Counted from the first letter of the stretch, positions 1 to 9,018 are shown. The stretch is DNA of 64,000 bases from CAVTWY01 sp963738575 (GCA_963738575.1 CAVTWY010000004.1:558001-622000), one strand, 5' to 3'. Program-made: numbers and translations. Notes: a model not told the origin generated them from the sequence alone.

Positions 1-1
1 G

Positions 2-511
2 CATTCTGCGGCGTGGGCGCTCGGCTTTGCCCAAGAGGCGTTGCTGCTTCAGGCGGCGTTGAAGCCCTGGCTGGTGGCCCAGGTTGAGCACATTGGCAGC
101 ACGGCCGTGCCCGGTTTGTCTGCCAAGCCGGTGATAGACGTCATGGCCCCTGTGAGTGATCTGGCGTCGTCCCGGGGTGCCATCGAAGCGGCCCAGGCGG
201 TTGGTTACTGCTACTACCCCTACAAACCTGACGAGATGCATTGGTTTTGCAAACCGTCGCCAACCGTGCGAACGCACCATTTGCACATCGTGATTTGGCG
301 CAGCGCCACCTGGCATGATCGGCTTGCGTTTCGCGATGCATTGCGGCGACGCCCAGCACTTGCCCAAGCCTACGAGAGCCTGAAGCGCGAGCTAGCGACC
401 AAGTACCCAAACGACCGCGAGGGGTACACGCAGGCCAAGGCACCCTTCATTCAATCGGTGCTGCAGGCTATGCACGCAGCTGAGTCGACAAGCCGCTTGG
501 GGCGACCATGA
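2..511 (+). CDS. GrpB family protein (UPF0157), 5' end outside window
   Basis: The frame is open from the first bases of the window, so the true start lies upstream; a TTG at 41 is only an internal codon. The visible part carries the GrpB/UPF0157 signature EHIGSTAVPGLSAKPVIDV, followed by a conserved HHLHIV strand and the YxxLKRELA helix near the C-terminus. The fold belongs to the nucleotidyltransferase-like superfamily, but the substrate of GrpB proteins is not established. The stop codon overlaps the ATG of the next gene (ATGA at 508-511), suggesting translational coupling in a small operon of acetyltransferases. Family assignment is confident; function is unknown. Confidence 0.85.
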   Translation, partial: HSAAWALGFAQEALLLQAALKPWLVAQVEHIGSTAVPGLSAKPVIDVMAPVSDLASSRGAIEAAQAVGYCYYPYKPDEMHWFCKPSPTVRTHHLHIVIWRSATWHDRLAFRDALRRRPALAQAYESLKRELATKYPNDREGYTQAKAPFIQSVLQAMHAAESTSRLGRP

Positions 512-960
512 CTGTCGAGTTTGAACCCGCGTCACCGGATGAGACGGCCGAGTTCATCCACCTGCGTGGGTTGACCCGAGAAAATGCGGTTTCGGAGCAG
601 CGGTTGCGCAGCTTGGGCATCACGGCCGAGACATGGGCGCACGACATTCGGTCGTCAGAGCTGATCGGCTTTGTAGGTCGATCCAAGCAACAGTTGGTTG
701 GCTATTGCTTTGGAAACTCAACAACGGGTGAGGTGGTGGTGTTGGCCGTTCGCCCGCCGTTTGAAGGGCAGGGTATCGGTCAGCAGTTGCTCTTCATGGT
801 GGTGGAGGCACTACGTGGCCAAGGCCACACCCGGTTGTTCCTTGGCTGCTCGTCAGACCCTGCTGTGCGTTCTTACGGTTTTTATCGCCACTTGGGTTGG
901 CGAAGCACCGGGCAGCTTGACCACCATGGCGACGAAGTATTGGCGTTGACGAGCCCATGA
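508..960 (+). CDS. GNAT family N-acetyltransferase
   Basis: The protein has 150 residues, the size of a single GNAT domain. The acetyl-CoA pyrophosphate-binding segment is visible at about residues 82-94 (RPPFEGQGIGQQL, matching the Q/RxxGxG/A pattern), after the beta-strand GEVVVLAV. A late YRHLGWR segment fits the usual GNAT C-terminus. It should transfer an acetyl group from acetyl-CoA to an amine; the acceptor cannot be read from the sequence. The ATG overlaps the stop of the GrpB-like gene, and another GNAT gene follows 12 bases later, so the three probably form one operon. Confidence 0.85.
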   Translation: MTVEFEPASPDETAEFIHLRGLTRENAVSEQRLRSLGITAETWAHDIRSSELIGFVGRSKQQLVGYCFGNSTTGEVVVLAVRPPFEGQGIGQQLLFMVVEALRGQGHTRLFLGCSSDPAVRSYGFYRHLGWRSTGQLDHHGDEVLALTSP

Positions 961-972
961 GCGTGCGGCAAC

Positions 973-1419
973 ATGCCGCCGATGAGCATCCAAACACCCG
1001 TTCACATCACCGAACACGATGACCAGCCCGCTGAGGCTGCGGCCATTGTTGACGCTGGTTTGGGTGCGGCGAACGAAGCGGCGGCGCCGCTGCATGAAGT
1101 GCAGCCGTTGTCTTGTTTTGCCAGAGACCCTGCGGGCAGGGTGATGGGCGGCGCCTTGGGGCGCAGCTGGGGGCCATGCTGCGAGTTGCAGCAACTGTGG
1201 GTGGAGCCCGCACAGCGACGCCGGGGCATCGGGTCGGCGCTTGTCAAGGCATTTGAAGCCTTGGCGCAGCGACGCGGATGTTCAGTTTTTTACTTGGAGA
1301 CTTTCAGTTTTCAGGCGCCAGACCTTTACAAATCGATGGGCTACCAAGTGGTGCACGAGCACGCGGTCTTTCCCCACGGCATCGTCAAGTACGTCATGGT
1401 GCACGCGCTTGCCCCGTAG
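973..1419 (+). CDS. GNAT family N-acetyltransferase
   Basis: This is a second single-domain GNAT protein (148 residues), unlike its neighbour in sequence. The acetyl-CoA-binding motif is at about residues 76-92 (LWVEPAQRRRGIGSALV). A C-terminal ETFSFQAPDLYKSMGY segment resembles GNAT proteins that end with a YxxxGF-like strand. A second ATG lies three codons downstream (982), and neither start has a strong ribosome binding site. It follows the previous acetyltransferase by 12 bases. The substrate is unknown. Confidence 0.8.
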   Translation: MPPMSIQTPVHITEHDDQPAEAAAIVDAGLGAANEAAAPLHEVQPLSCFARDPAGRVMGGALGRSWGPCCELQQLWVEPAQRRRGIGSALVKAFEALAQRRGCSVFYLETFSFQAPDLYKSMGYQVVHEHAVFPHGIVKYVMVHALAP

Positions 1420-1466
1420 CAAGGCGCGGGTGGCATCCATGCACGTCGAGAGCCACGTGAATCGTA

Positions 1467-3233
1467 TCAACCGGGTTTTGTTTCTACTTCTGCTACTTCA
1501 TCTTCGTCTTGTGAAACTGCCAGGCTGATCAACTCGATGGGCGCGGATTGGGCGGTGACAGGCACAGGCTTGGGTGACGTCATGGCCTTGACAGACGCGT
1601 CGGGCCGTACTTCGATGCGGGGCGCATCGTCGGTGGCGTCGGCCGACAGGCTGCCACTTGATGTGCGAACTTGATTCAAAGCTTCGTCGATCATGGCGGC
1701 TACCGCAGCGGGCTGGTGCATGCCTGCCTGGCACCGAACAGGTTCAACACGCGCCTCCATGTGAAACCGGCGGTCGTTCAAGGTGTGGGGCGCTTCGAGG
1801 ATGACGCCAAGGCGCACGCACAGCTCCAGCACCTGCGTCTCAGACAGCTCGGCAGCGAGCAAAACAACAAAGGTTTCACCTTCCATGCGCGCCACGTGGT
1901 CGTCGGCGCGGCACACGCTTTGCAGGCGCTGGGCTGTTGTTTGCAGCAATGAAGACGCATCAGCAATGCCAACCTCGGTGGCCAATGCGTGCCAGCCATG
2001 CAGGGCAATCACCACGATGGCAAGGTCTTGCGTGCGCAACGCGTAGCTGTTGAGAGCCTCTTTGAGGCCGTGCCGATCGAGCACGCGTGCGGCGTGCACG
2101 CTGCTGTTGGCCTTGGTGGTGGCACTGGATTGCATCGCATCCAGGTCTTTGAAGACCCACAGTCGAGAGCCTGAACCTGCCGCAGCTGTGATCACCTCAA
2201 CGCGGCGGCCTTCGGTTTGCGGGCCCAGGTTCAACCGCGCTTGAACGGCATCGCGAGCGGGGTTTCTGGACTGCGCCGATGCGGCCACAGCGTCGCGGAA
2301 TTCACGCTCGATCAGGTGCAGGGCGTCTTTGCCCACGAGGTCCTCGGGTGCTTGTTTAAGCATATGGGCGAGATGCTCGTTGATGCTTTCGATCTTGCGG
2401 TCGACCACAGCAGCCAGGCCCACGGCGGCGTGGTCAAACAACAGTGCTTGGTCGGCATCGCGTGCGCTCACACCAACGCTTGCGGTCGCGTTGTCGCGCT
2501 GTGATTTGTGCAACGTGGTCGAGAGGGTGCGCAGCCTCAAAGCGTTGACGGTGCGTTGCACAAAGGCGCGCTCGGCGTGTGCGGCCAGCATGACAACGGC
2601 GGCAAGGGCCGCTGCGGTGAGTGCGGCCAGGCCCCATTGATGGGTTCCCTGCGCAAACAAGGCTGCCACTGGCAGGATGGCCATGGGGGCAACGAAGGCG
2701 CGGCAAGCATGACGGTGCGAAGCCAAAAGCCACAGTGATGCCGCCATCACGCCAAACGTTGCGGCCATCGCGATAGCCCCAGCGTGGGTTATGGGCGATT
2801 GCAGAAGAGACGCCGCAGCGCAAAGTGCCCATCCCAGACCCGTCAGACCACTGCAAACCAATGCCATGGGAAACAGCGAAGGCGTGCCGGGTTGTAGCAA
2901 TTGCTGGTCGAGGTGCCAACTGGTCACCCAATGAAATCCGCTGCCCAACACCAGGACCAACAAGGCCGCAATTTGCAGGCCGCTGCGCGTGGACATGGCC
3001 AGCGGCGCAAAAATGACCAGGCCCAACGCTGCAAGCCCCAGGATGGCCCGCCGCGCGTTGACATCGCACAGCGCTGCAAGGCATCGACGTTGAACGTCGG
3101 CCTCCAACGCCAGGGTTTCAGGCGCGTGGCGTTTGCGTGACGCAGTGGATTGAGAAAGCACGGCTGCATTGTCCGAGGCGACTTGGCGGCAGCCATGGTC
3201 AAAGTTCACGGTCTGGCCCGGGCCAACGCACAA
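1467..3233 (-). CDS. membrane protein with PAS-like and degenerate GGDEF domain
   Basis: The 588-residue protein has several hydrophobic segments between about residues 60 and 220, a PAS-like stretch around 262-360 (FDHAAVGLAAV...ESINEHLAHML), and a region laid out like a diguanylate cyclase from about 380 to 510. The signature loop reads EGETF at 451-455 instead of GGDEF/GGEEF. Two of the residues needed for GTP and metal binding are therefore changed, and it is probably not an active cyclase; a regulatory or effector-binding role is more likely. An acidic, Pro-rich tail follows. The start is a TTG without a clear ribosome binding site, so the N-terminus may be shorter. The family call is moderately sure. 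Confidence 0.7.
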   Translation of the reverse strand: MCVGPGQTVNFDHGCRQVASDNAAVLSQSTASRKRHAPETLALEADVQRRCLAALCDVNARRAILGLAALGLVIFAPLAMSTRSGLQIAALLVLVLGSGFHWVTSWHLDQQLLQPGTPSLFPMALVCSGLTGLGWALCAAASLLQSPITHAGAIAMAATFGVMAASLWLLASHRHACRAFVAPMAILPVAALFAQGTHQWGLAALTAAALAAVVMLAAHAERAFVQRTVNALRLRTLSTTLHKSQRDNATASVGVSARDADQALLFDHAAVGLAAVVDRKIESINEHLAHMLKQAPEDLVGKDALHLIEREFRDAVAASAQSRNPARDAVQARLNLGPQTEGRRVEVITAAAGSGSRLWVFKDLDAMQSSATTKANSSVHAARVLDRHGLKEALNSYALRTQDLAIVVIALHGWHALATEVGIADASSLLQTTAQRLQSVCRADDHVARMEGETFVVLLAAELSETQVLELCVRLGVILEAPHTLNDRRFHMEARVEPVRCQAGMHQPAAVAAMIDEALNQVRTSSGSLSADATDDAPRIEVRPDASVKAMTSPKPVPVTAQSAPIELISLAVSQDEDEVAEVETKPG

Positions 3234-3317
3234 TAGGGAGCCGCGGCCACAACCAAGTCACACGTTTCTGTGGGCTGTATCTGGCATGCCAACACGTGGG
3301 CAACCTGGGATCGCAAC

Positions 3318-3584
3318 ATGCCTGAACAAGTTCAAGACCCGGGTGTCGCAGCCATCGACGCGCTTGCGCCTCTGCCCACCGCCCCACTGGGGCGCTACCG
3401 ACACTACAAAGGGGGCGAGTACGAGGTGGTGGGTGTTGCCCGCCACAGTGAGACGCTTGAGCCTTTGGTGTTGTACCGGCCGCTAAGCAATGCAAGCGGT
3501 TTGTGGGTGCGCCCATACGCCATGTTTTTGGAGAGCGTGGAGCACGAGGGGCGAGTGCAGCCTCGGTTTTTGCAGATCCCATAG
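3318..3584 (+). CDS. DUF1653 domain-containing protein
   Basis: This short protein of 88 residues is almost entirely a DUF1653 domain: GRYRHYKGGEYEVVGVARHS, then LVLYRPL, LWVRPYAMFLESV and a closing PRFL. I chose the ATG at 3318; an upstream in-frame GTG at 3270 would add a Trp-rich N-terminus not expected in the family. DUF1653 proteins are small, widespread, and lack an established biochemical function. It lies between two minus-strand genes, so it is probably transcribed alone. Confidence 0.85.
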   Translation: MPEQVQDPGVAAIDALAPLPTAPLGRYRHYKGGEYEVVGVARHSETLEPLVLYRPLSNASGLWVRPYAMFLESVEHEGRVQPRFLQIP

Positions 3585-3599
3585 CCCAGCGAAGTGCGC

Positions 3600-3995
3600 C
3601 TAGAGTTGCTCCCAGGGCAACCCGTCAAATCGCCAGCCATCAACCGTGCCGCGCTTGAAGTGCTCGTCAAGCTCGCCCTCAAAACCGTGAACCACATTGA
3701 CCACGTTGGTGAAACCGGCTCGCTCCAGCGCCAAACCGGCGTCGACGGTGCGCTTGCCTGAGCGGCAGATGAGCACCACGGGGCGTGTGAGTACCCCACT
3801 TGCTTCGCGGCTGACTTGTTTGACAAACTGCTCGGGGTGCGCCTGCATCTCGGGGTACTCGTACCAAGCAATGTGCACCACCCCAGGCGGGTGGCCAACG
3901 TAGAGGTATTCGATCTCCATGCGCACGTCGACGAACAAGGCGTCGGGGTGCTGCTGCAGGTAGGCGAAGGCCTCGAGGGGGGGGAGGTGTTTCAT
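3600..3995 (-). CDS. rhodanese-like domain protein
   Basis: This is a single rhodanese domain of 131 residues. The active-site loop CRSGKRT begins at Cys78, the residue that would carry a persulfide during sulfurtransfer. It is preceded by the FVDVR strand at 21-25 and followed by the conserved GFEGELDEHF segment. There is no signal peptide, so it should be cytoplasmic. The gene is divergent from metH part 1, with 43 bases between the two start codons. The sulfur acceptor is unknown. Confidence 0.88.
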   Translation of the reverse strand: MKHLPPLEAFAYLQQHPDALFVDVRMEIEYLYVGHPPGVVHIAWYEYPEMQAHPEQFVKQVSREASGVLTRPVVLICRSGKRTVDAGLALERAGFTNVVNVVHGFEGELDEHFKRGTVDGWRFDGLPWEQL

Positions 3996-4038
3996 CGGGG
4001 GGTGAGCGGGCGCATGGCGCGCGGCCTAGAATGTTCGC

Positions 4039-5100
4039 ATGGTTTTGCTCAACAAGTCATTCACCCGAGGTGCGGGCCTGCCCTCGCTGTTGGCGTCCCG
4101 CATCGCCATCATCGACGGCGCCATGGGCACGATGATCCAGCGTTACAAACTGTCAGAAGCCGACTTTCGGGGTGAGCGCTTCAAGGGTCACCCCAGTGAT
4201 GTCAAAGGCAACAACGAGTTGTTGCAGCTGACGCGACCCGACATCATTGAAGATATTCATACCGCCTACCTCAAGGCGGGTGCGGACATCATCGAAACCA
4301 ACACGTTTGGTGCTACGTCCATTGCGCAAGAAGACTATGGCTTGGCACCGCTGGCGCGCGAGTTGAACGTAGCCGCAGCGCGATTGGCGCGCAAGGCGGC
4401 CGACGCCGTGGCGGCGCTGGACGGCAAACCACGCTACGTGGCGGGCGCCTTGGGGCCCACCCCCAAGACGGCAAGCATCAGCCCCGACGTGAACGACGCT
4501 GGCGCCCGCAACGTCACCTTTGACCAACTGCGCGCTGCCTACCGCGAGCAGGCCGAAGGGTTGATGGAGGGTGGCATTGACTTGTTTTTGGTCGAGACCA
4601 TTTTTGACACGCTCAATGCCAAAGCCGCGATCTTTGCGTTGGACGAACTGATGCACGACACGGGTGAGCGCGTGCCAGTGATCATTTCGGGGACGGTGAC
4701 CGACGCTTCGGGCCGCATCTTGTCGGGTCAGACGGTGACGGCGTTTTGGCACGCGGTGCGCCATGCACACCCGATTGCCGTGGGACTCAACTGCGCGCTT
4801 GGCGCCACCTTGATGCGGCCCTACATGGAAGAGCTTTCCAAGGCGGCGGGGGACACCTGGATTAGCTGTTACCCCAACGCAGGGTTGCCCAACCCCATGA
4901 GCGAAACGGGCTTTGACGAAACGCCCGAGATGACGGCCGACGCCTTGGGTTCTTTTGCCGAGCGTGGTTTGGTGAACCTGGTGGGCGGCTGCTGCGGCAC
5001 GACGCCCGAGCACATTGCCGCCATTGCCAAGCGCGTATCGGCTTACCGCCCGCGGTCGCGCCACGACCCGCTCTTCAGCGCCGCTATGGCGATGGCATGA
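4039..5100 (+). CDS. metH: methionine synthase, homocysteine-binding part (split MetH)
   Basis: This 353-residue protein is only the N-terminal homocysteine S-methyltransferase module of cobalamin-dependent methionine synthase. Zinc-ligand cysteines are visible at C252 (GLNCALG) and C318/C319 (GGCCGTTPEHI). The folate, cobalamin and activation modules are in a separate gene starting at 5986. Splitting MetH after this module is known in Burkholderiales. The two proteins must cooperate to methylate homocysteine with methylcobalamin. The 3' end overlaps the convergent lipoprotein gene by 17 bases. No riboswitch was seen before this half. Confidence 0.93.
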   Translation: MVLLNKSFTRGAGLPSLLASRIAIIDGAMGTMIQRYKLSEADFRGERFKGHPSDVKGNNELLQLTRPDIIEDIHTAYLKAGADIIETNTFGATSIAQEDYGLAPLARELNVAAARLARKAADAVAALDGKPRYVAGALGPTPKTASISPDVNDAGARNVTFDQLRAAYREQAEGLMEGGIDLFLVETIFDTLNAKAAIFALDELMHDTGERVPVIISGTVTDASGRILSGQTVTAFWHAVRHAHPIAVGLNCALGATLMRPYMEELSKAAGDTWISCYPNAGLPNPMSETGFDETPEMTADALGSFAERGLVNLVGGCCGTTPEHIAAIAKRVSAYRPRSRHDPLFSAAMAMA

Positions 5101-5782
5101 GGATGCGGATCTGAACGCTGCCGGTGGTGGACGGCGTGACGCTGGCGATGCGGATGGCATTGACGCCCTTGGACACCACGCCATCGCGCACGGCTGTGGC
5201 ACGCTTGCCGGCCAAGGCCGTGTCGACAACGGCGCCAGTGTCGGGTGGCGCGCTGACGTGCACCCTGGATGTGGGCACGCGGCGCAGGCTGGTGCCAACG
5301 TGGTCGAGCACTTTGGATAGCGCCGGTTTGAGCTTGCTTTGGCGCGGGTCGAAGGCGTATTGCAGTGGCACGTCAACGCGAAGTGCACCTTCGCGGTCGA
5401 AGTCGATGGTCACGGGCGTGCCAGAGAACCAATCAGACAAAAACTTGCGCTCGGGGATGAGCGCGACAGACGGGGAGGTGGCCCCGCCCGGTGCAGTGCC
5501 AGCCGCAGCACCCGTTGAACCACTCGATGGCATCGAGGTGGTCGACCCATTGCTTGATGGTGACGCGGTACCACCACCCCGCGAGCCACAACCCGCCAAT
5601 AGGGCGAAGCCACTGCACGCGATCACCAAAGCGCCAAGATGGCGGCGCAGCACCACGTCTGAGGCATTTTGCTTCGGATCGCGGGTTGCCCTGGGCTGCA
5701 ACTCTGAGGCTTGTTGGGCTGCAATGGAGGACAAAGGCATGGTCTGGTTGCTTCTTTGGGCGCCGAATGGCATGGGTAGCAC
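5084..5782 (-). CDS. putative OmpA-like lipoprotein
   Basis: A hydrophobic signal ends in the lipobox LLAGC, so the mature protein should be lipid-anchored. A Ser/Gly/Thr-rich linker follows, then a C-terminal domain with the layout of OmpA-like peptidoglycan-binding domains (YAFDPRQSKLKPAL, then VHVSAPPDTGAV, then LAGKRATAVRDGVVSKGV). The annotated GTG start leaves a long N-terminal extension before the signal; an ATG at 5740 or a GTG at 5656 would give a more usual signal peptide. It sits between the halves of metH on the opposite strand. The OmpA-like assignment rests on pattern only. Confidence 0.65.
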   Translation of the reverse strand: MLPMPFGAQRSNQTMPLSSIAAQQASELQPRATRDPKQNASDVVLRRHLGALVIACSGFALLAGCGSRGGGTASPSSNGSTTSMPSSGSTGAAAGTAPGGATSPSVALIPERKFLSDWFSGTPVTIDFDREGALRVDVPLQYAFDPRQSKLKPALSKVLDHVGTSLRRVPTSRVHVSAPPDTGAVVDTALAGKRATAVRDGVVSKGVNAIRIASVTPSTTGSVQIRILMPSP

Positions 5783-5883
5783 AGGTTGGGGATGTTGCCA
5801 CGACTGCTCGGCCCCTGATGCTGGTGTGGCGCATCAATCGCATCCAGGCGTAACCAGGGGATGTCTTGCCTACAATGGGGTGT

Positions 5884-5965
5884 CCCGAGGAGCGCTGCAA
5901 AGGTGTCGCGCGATGGCAAGCCATCGCTCAACCTTCAGGCTCGGGCATCGAGGTCAACGGCGCTC
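5884..5965 (+). promoter_or_regulatory. S-adenosylhomocysteine (SAH) riboswitch
   Basis: The sequence matches the SAH riboswitch core. CCCGAG at 5884-5889 pairs with CTCGGG at 5940-5945 (P1). GAGCGC at 5890-5895 pairs with GCGCTC at 5960-5965 as the pseudoknot helix, preceded by the conserved AACG. The GCTGCAA segment follows the 5' strand, and a variable hairpin (GATGG/CCATC) lies inside. In this family SAH binding turns expression on. It ends 20 bases before the ATG of the MetH C-terminal gene, whose product recycles the homocysteine derived from SAH. Confidence 0.9.
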
Positions 5966-5969
5966 ATCC

Positions 5970-5985
5970 CACTGAAATGCAGTGA
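5970..5985 (+). promoter_or_regulatory. hairpin and two-codon mini-ORF at the metH part 2 start
   Basis: CACTG (5970-5974) and CAGTG (5980-5984) can pair around a five-base loop directly before the ATG at 5986. No clear Shine-Dalgarno sequence is visible in the same stretch. An ATG-CAG-TGA mini-ORF (5977-5985) abuts the metH start in the same frame. This may be where the riboswitch controls ribosome access, but that is inference. Confidence 0.4.
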
Positions 5986-8739
5986 ATGAGCCCCAACGTC
6001 GATCCCCACGCCCCCCCAACCGCCAACCCACCGCCACTGCGACTGTCGGGCCTTGAGCCATTCAGTTTGGGCGCAGGCTCGCTGTTTGTGAACGTGGGCG
6101 AGCGCACCAACGTCACCGGCTCCAAAGCATTTGCGCGCATGATTTTGGAGGGGCGCTACGAAGATGCACTGGCGGTGGCGCGGCAGCAGGTTGAAAACGG
6201 CGCGCAAGTGATCGACATCAACATGGACGAAGCCATGTTGGACAGCCAAGCCGCCATGGTTCGCTTTTTAAACCTGATCGCTGGCGAGCCCGAGATTGCA
6301 CGCGTGCCAGTGATGGTGGATTCATCCAAGTGGAGCGTGATTGAGGCCGGCCTGAAGTGTTTGCAAGGCAAGGGCATCGTCAACTCGATTTCGCTCAAAG
6401 AGGGCGAGGCCGAGTTCATCCGCCAAGCCACGCTGGTGAAGCGTTATGGCGCTGCCGCTGTGGTGATGGCGTTTGACGAAAAAGGCCAGGCGGACACGAT
6501 GGCGCGCAAGACCGAGATTTGCGCGCGGGCCTACCGCGTGTTGGTTGATGGTGTGGGATTTGCACCCGAAGACATCATTTTTGACCCCAACATTTTTGCC
6601 ATTGCCACGGGCATCGAAGAGCACGATAACTACGCGGTTGATTTCATCAACGCCACGCGCTGGATTAAGGCAAACTTGCCCGGCGCCAAGGTGTCGGGTG
6701 GTGTCAGCAACGTGAGCTTTAGCTTTCGCGGCAACGAGCCCGTTCGCGAGGCAATTCACACGGTGTTTCTGTACCACGCCATCCGTGCAGGCATGGACAT
6801 GGGCATCGTCAACGCGGGCATGGTCGGCGTCTATGACGACTTGGACCCCGAGCTGCGCGAGCGCGTGGAAGACGTGGTGCTCAACCGCCGCCCTGATTCG
6901 GGTGAGCGTTTGATTGAAATTGCCGAGCGTGCCAAAGGCATCGCGCGCGACGACACCGCGCGCCTTGCGTGGCGCAACAACCCGGTGGAGCACCGGCTTT
7001 CACACTCGCTGGTGCACGGCATCACCGAGTTCATCACCACTGACACCGAAGAGGCTTGGCAGGCCATCCAAGCGCGCGGTGGACGCCCGCTGCACGTGAT
7101 CGAAGGGCCGCTGATGGCCGGCATGAACGTGGTGGGCGACTTGTTTGGTGCCGGCAGAATGTTTTTGCCGCAGGTGGTCAAGAGCGCGCGGGTGATGAAG
7201 CAAGCGGTGGCGCACCTGCTGCCCTACATCGAAGAAGAAAAGAAAACGCTGCAAGCCGCAGGGGGTGACGCCAAGCCGCGCGGCAAGATCGTGATTGCCA
7301 CCGTCAAAGGTGACGTGCACGACATCGGCAAGAACATCGTCACCGTGGTGCTTCAGTGCAACAACTTTGAAGTGATCAACATGGGCGTGATGGTGCCCTG
7401 CCAAGACATCTTGGCCAAAGCCAAAGCCGAAGGCGCCGACATCATTGGCTTGTCGGGTTTGATCACCCCCAGCCTGGAAGAGATGCAGCATGTGGCGGCC
7501 GAGATGGCGCGTGACGACTATTTTTCGTCACGCCAAACCCCACTGCTGATTGGGGGTGCCACCACCAGCCGTGTGCACACCGCCGTCAAAATATCACCGT
7601 TCTACGACGGCCCGGTGGTGTACGTGCCCGATGCATCACGCAGCGTGGGGGTGTGCTCTGATTTGCTGTCGGACGAGCGTGCAAAAGCTTTTGTGGCTGA
7701 CTTGCAGGTCGACTATCAACGGGTGCGCGAGCAGCACGCCAACAAAAAGCAAGCGGCACTCGTCACCTTGGCCGCTGCGCGGGCCAACAAAACACGCATC
7801 GATTGGGCTGGCTACGAACCGCCCAAACCGCGCTTCATTGGCCGGCGCGAGTTCAAGCAGCAAGACCTCAAAGCGCTCGCCAGTGTGATCGACTGGACAC
7901 CGTTTTTTCAGACCTGGGACTTGGCGGGCAAGTACCCCAACATCTTGAGCGACGAAGTGGTGGGCGTGGAGGCCACGCGCGTGCATGGCGACGCGCTGCG
8001 CATGCTGCAAAAAATCATTGATGGGCGCTGGTTGCAGGCAAGTGCAGCGTTGGCACTGCTGCCGGCCAACACCGTGGACGACGACACGATCGAGGTTTAT
8101 GCCGACGAGACCCGCAGCGAAGTGTTGCTTCGCTGGACGCCGCTGCGCATGCAGACCGAGCGCCCGGTGGTGGACGGTGTGGCACGACCCAACCGAAGCC
8201 TGGCCGACTTTGTGGCGCCCAGGGGTGTGAAAGATGACTACATCGGGCTGTTTTGCGTCACTGCGGGCTTGGGCGCCGAAACCAAGGCGCAGCAGTTTGA
8301 GGCCGCGCACGACGACTACAGCGCCATCATGCTCAAGGCGCTGGCCGACCGCCTGGCGGAAGCCTATGCCGAGCACTTGCACCAACGGGTTCGCACCGAG
8401 TTGTGGGGCTACGCGGCCGATGAGGCGTTGAGCGTCGAAGACCTGGTTGCCGAAAAGTACCGTGGCATTCGCCCGGCCCCAGGCTACCCCGCATGCCCCG
8501 ACCACAGCGTCAAGACGGCGATGTTCAAGGTTCTGCGGGCTGATACTGTGGGCATGGCGCTGACCGAGAGCCTAGCGATGACGCCCGCAGCCAGCGTGAG
8601 CGGTTTTTACCTGGCGCACCCCGACGCCACTTACTTCAACGTGGGCCGCGTGGGGTCCGACCAAAAGCGCGACTACGCAAAGCGCACGGGTGTGGCCGAG
8701 GCCAGCTTGCCGATGGGCGTGTTTGAAGCCCTTCACTGA
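5986..8739 (+). CDS. metH: methionine synthase, folate/cobalamin/activation part (split MetH)
   Basis: This 917-residue protein carries the remaining MetH modules. The pterin-binding domain comes first (NVGERTNVTGSKAF near residues 37-50), then the cobalamin cap and binding domain with the lower axial ligand in GDVHDIGKN (His445). The C-terminal AdoMet-dependent reactivation domain carries RPAPGYPACPDHS near 828. With the separate homocysteine-binding protein encoded at 4039 it makes methionine and tetrahydrofolate. Its leader holds the SAH riboswitch, so this half appears to be regulated by SAH independently of the first half. The start is fixed by the riboswitch spacing. Confidence 0.95.
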   Translation: MSPNVDPHAPPTANPPPLRLSGLEPFSLGAGSLFVNVGERTNVTGSKAFARMILEGRYEDALAVARQQVENGAQVIDINMDEAMLDSQAAMVRFLNLIAGEPEIARVPVMVDSSKWSVIEAGLKCLQGKGIVNSISLKEGEAEFIRQATLVKRYGAAAVVMAFDEKGQADTMARKTEICARAYRVLVDGVGFAPEDIIFDPNIFAIATGIEEHDNYAVDFINATRWIKANLPGAKVSGGVSNVSFSFRGNEPVREAIHTVFLYHAIRAGMDMGIVNAGMVGVYDDLDPELRERVEDVVLNRRPDSGERLIEIAERAKGIARDDTARLAWRNNPVEHRLSHSLVHGITEFITTDTEEAWQAIQARGGRPLHVIEGPLMAGMNVVGDLFGAGRMFLPQVVKSARVMKQAVAHLLPYIEEEKKTLQAAGGDAKPRGKIVIATVKGDVHDIGKNIVTVVLQCNNFEVINMGVMVPCQDILAKAKAEGADIIGLSGLITPSLEEMQHVAAEMARDDYFSSRQTPLLIGGATTSRVHTAVKISPFYDGPVVYVPDASRSVGVCSDLLSDERAKAFVADLQVDYQRVREQHANKKQAALVTLAAARANKTRIDWAGYEPPKPRFIGRREFKQQDLKALASVIDWTPFFQTWDLAGKYPNILSDEVVGVEATRVHGDALRMLQKIIDGRWLQASAALALLPANTVDDDTIEVYADETRSEVLLRWTPLRMQTERPVVDGVARPNRSLADFVAPRGVKDDYIGLFCVTAGLGAETKAQQFEAAHDDYSAIMLKALADRLAEAYAEHLHQRVRTELWGYAADEALSVEDLVAEKYRGIRPAPGYPACPDHSVKTAMFKVLRADTVGMALTESLAMTPAASVSGFYLAHPDATYFNVGRVGSDQKRDYAKRTGVAEASLPMGVFEALH

Positions 8740-9018
8740 GGCGGGTTTGCGTCGCACCCGGACGACAGTTGCTCAACGTGCGTCGATTGTAAAAAACTTC
8801 TTGGATACACCGTAACCATCACGACATTGCGTGCTGGTGCTGCATTGACGGACGCTTTGGCGTTGGCATGCGCTCGCAAACTTTGTCTGCCGAGGCGAGG
8901 CCGTTACGTCACCGCAAGTAAGTGACCTCGGGCTGCACACTTGTTCACACCTGAATTGCGGGGGTTCCCCAAACAATAGCGTCCTTCGCAACTGCGCACT
9001 TGGGCACGCAACACCAGC
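8740..9018. other. intergenic region, no supported feature
   Basis: About 280 bases between metH part 2 and the DUF1800 gene. No RNA gene, clear promoter hexamers or terminator hairpin could be supported on either strand. It presumably holds the promoter of the downstream exported-protein operon. Confidence 0.4.

Noticed and set aside
4153..5388. 411-codon open frame antisense to metH part 1
   Set aside because: Shadow composition, no family features, and it covers a certain gene.
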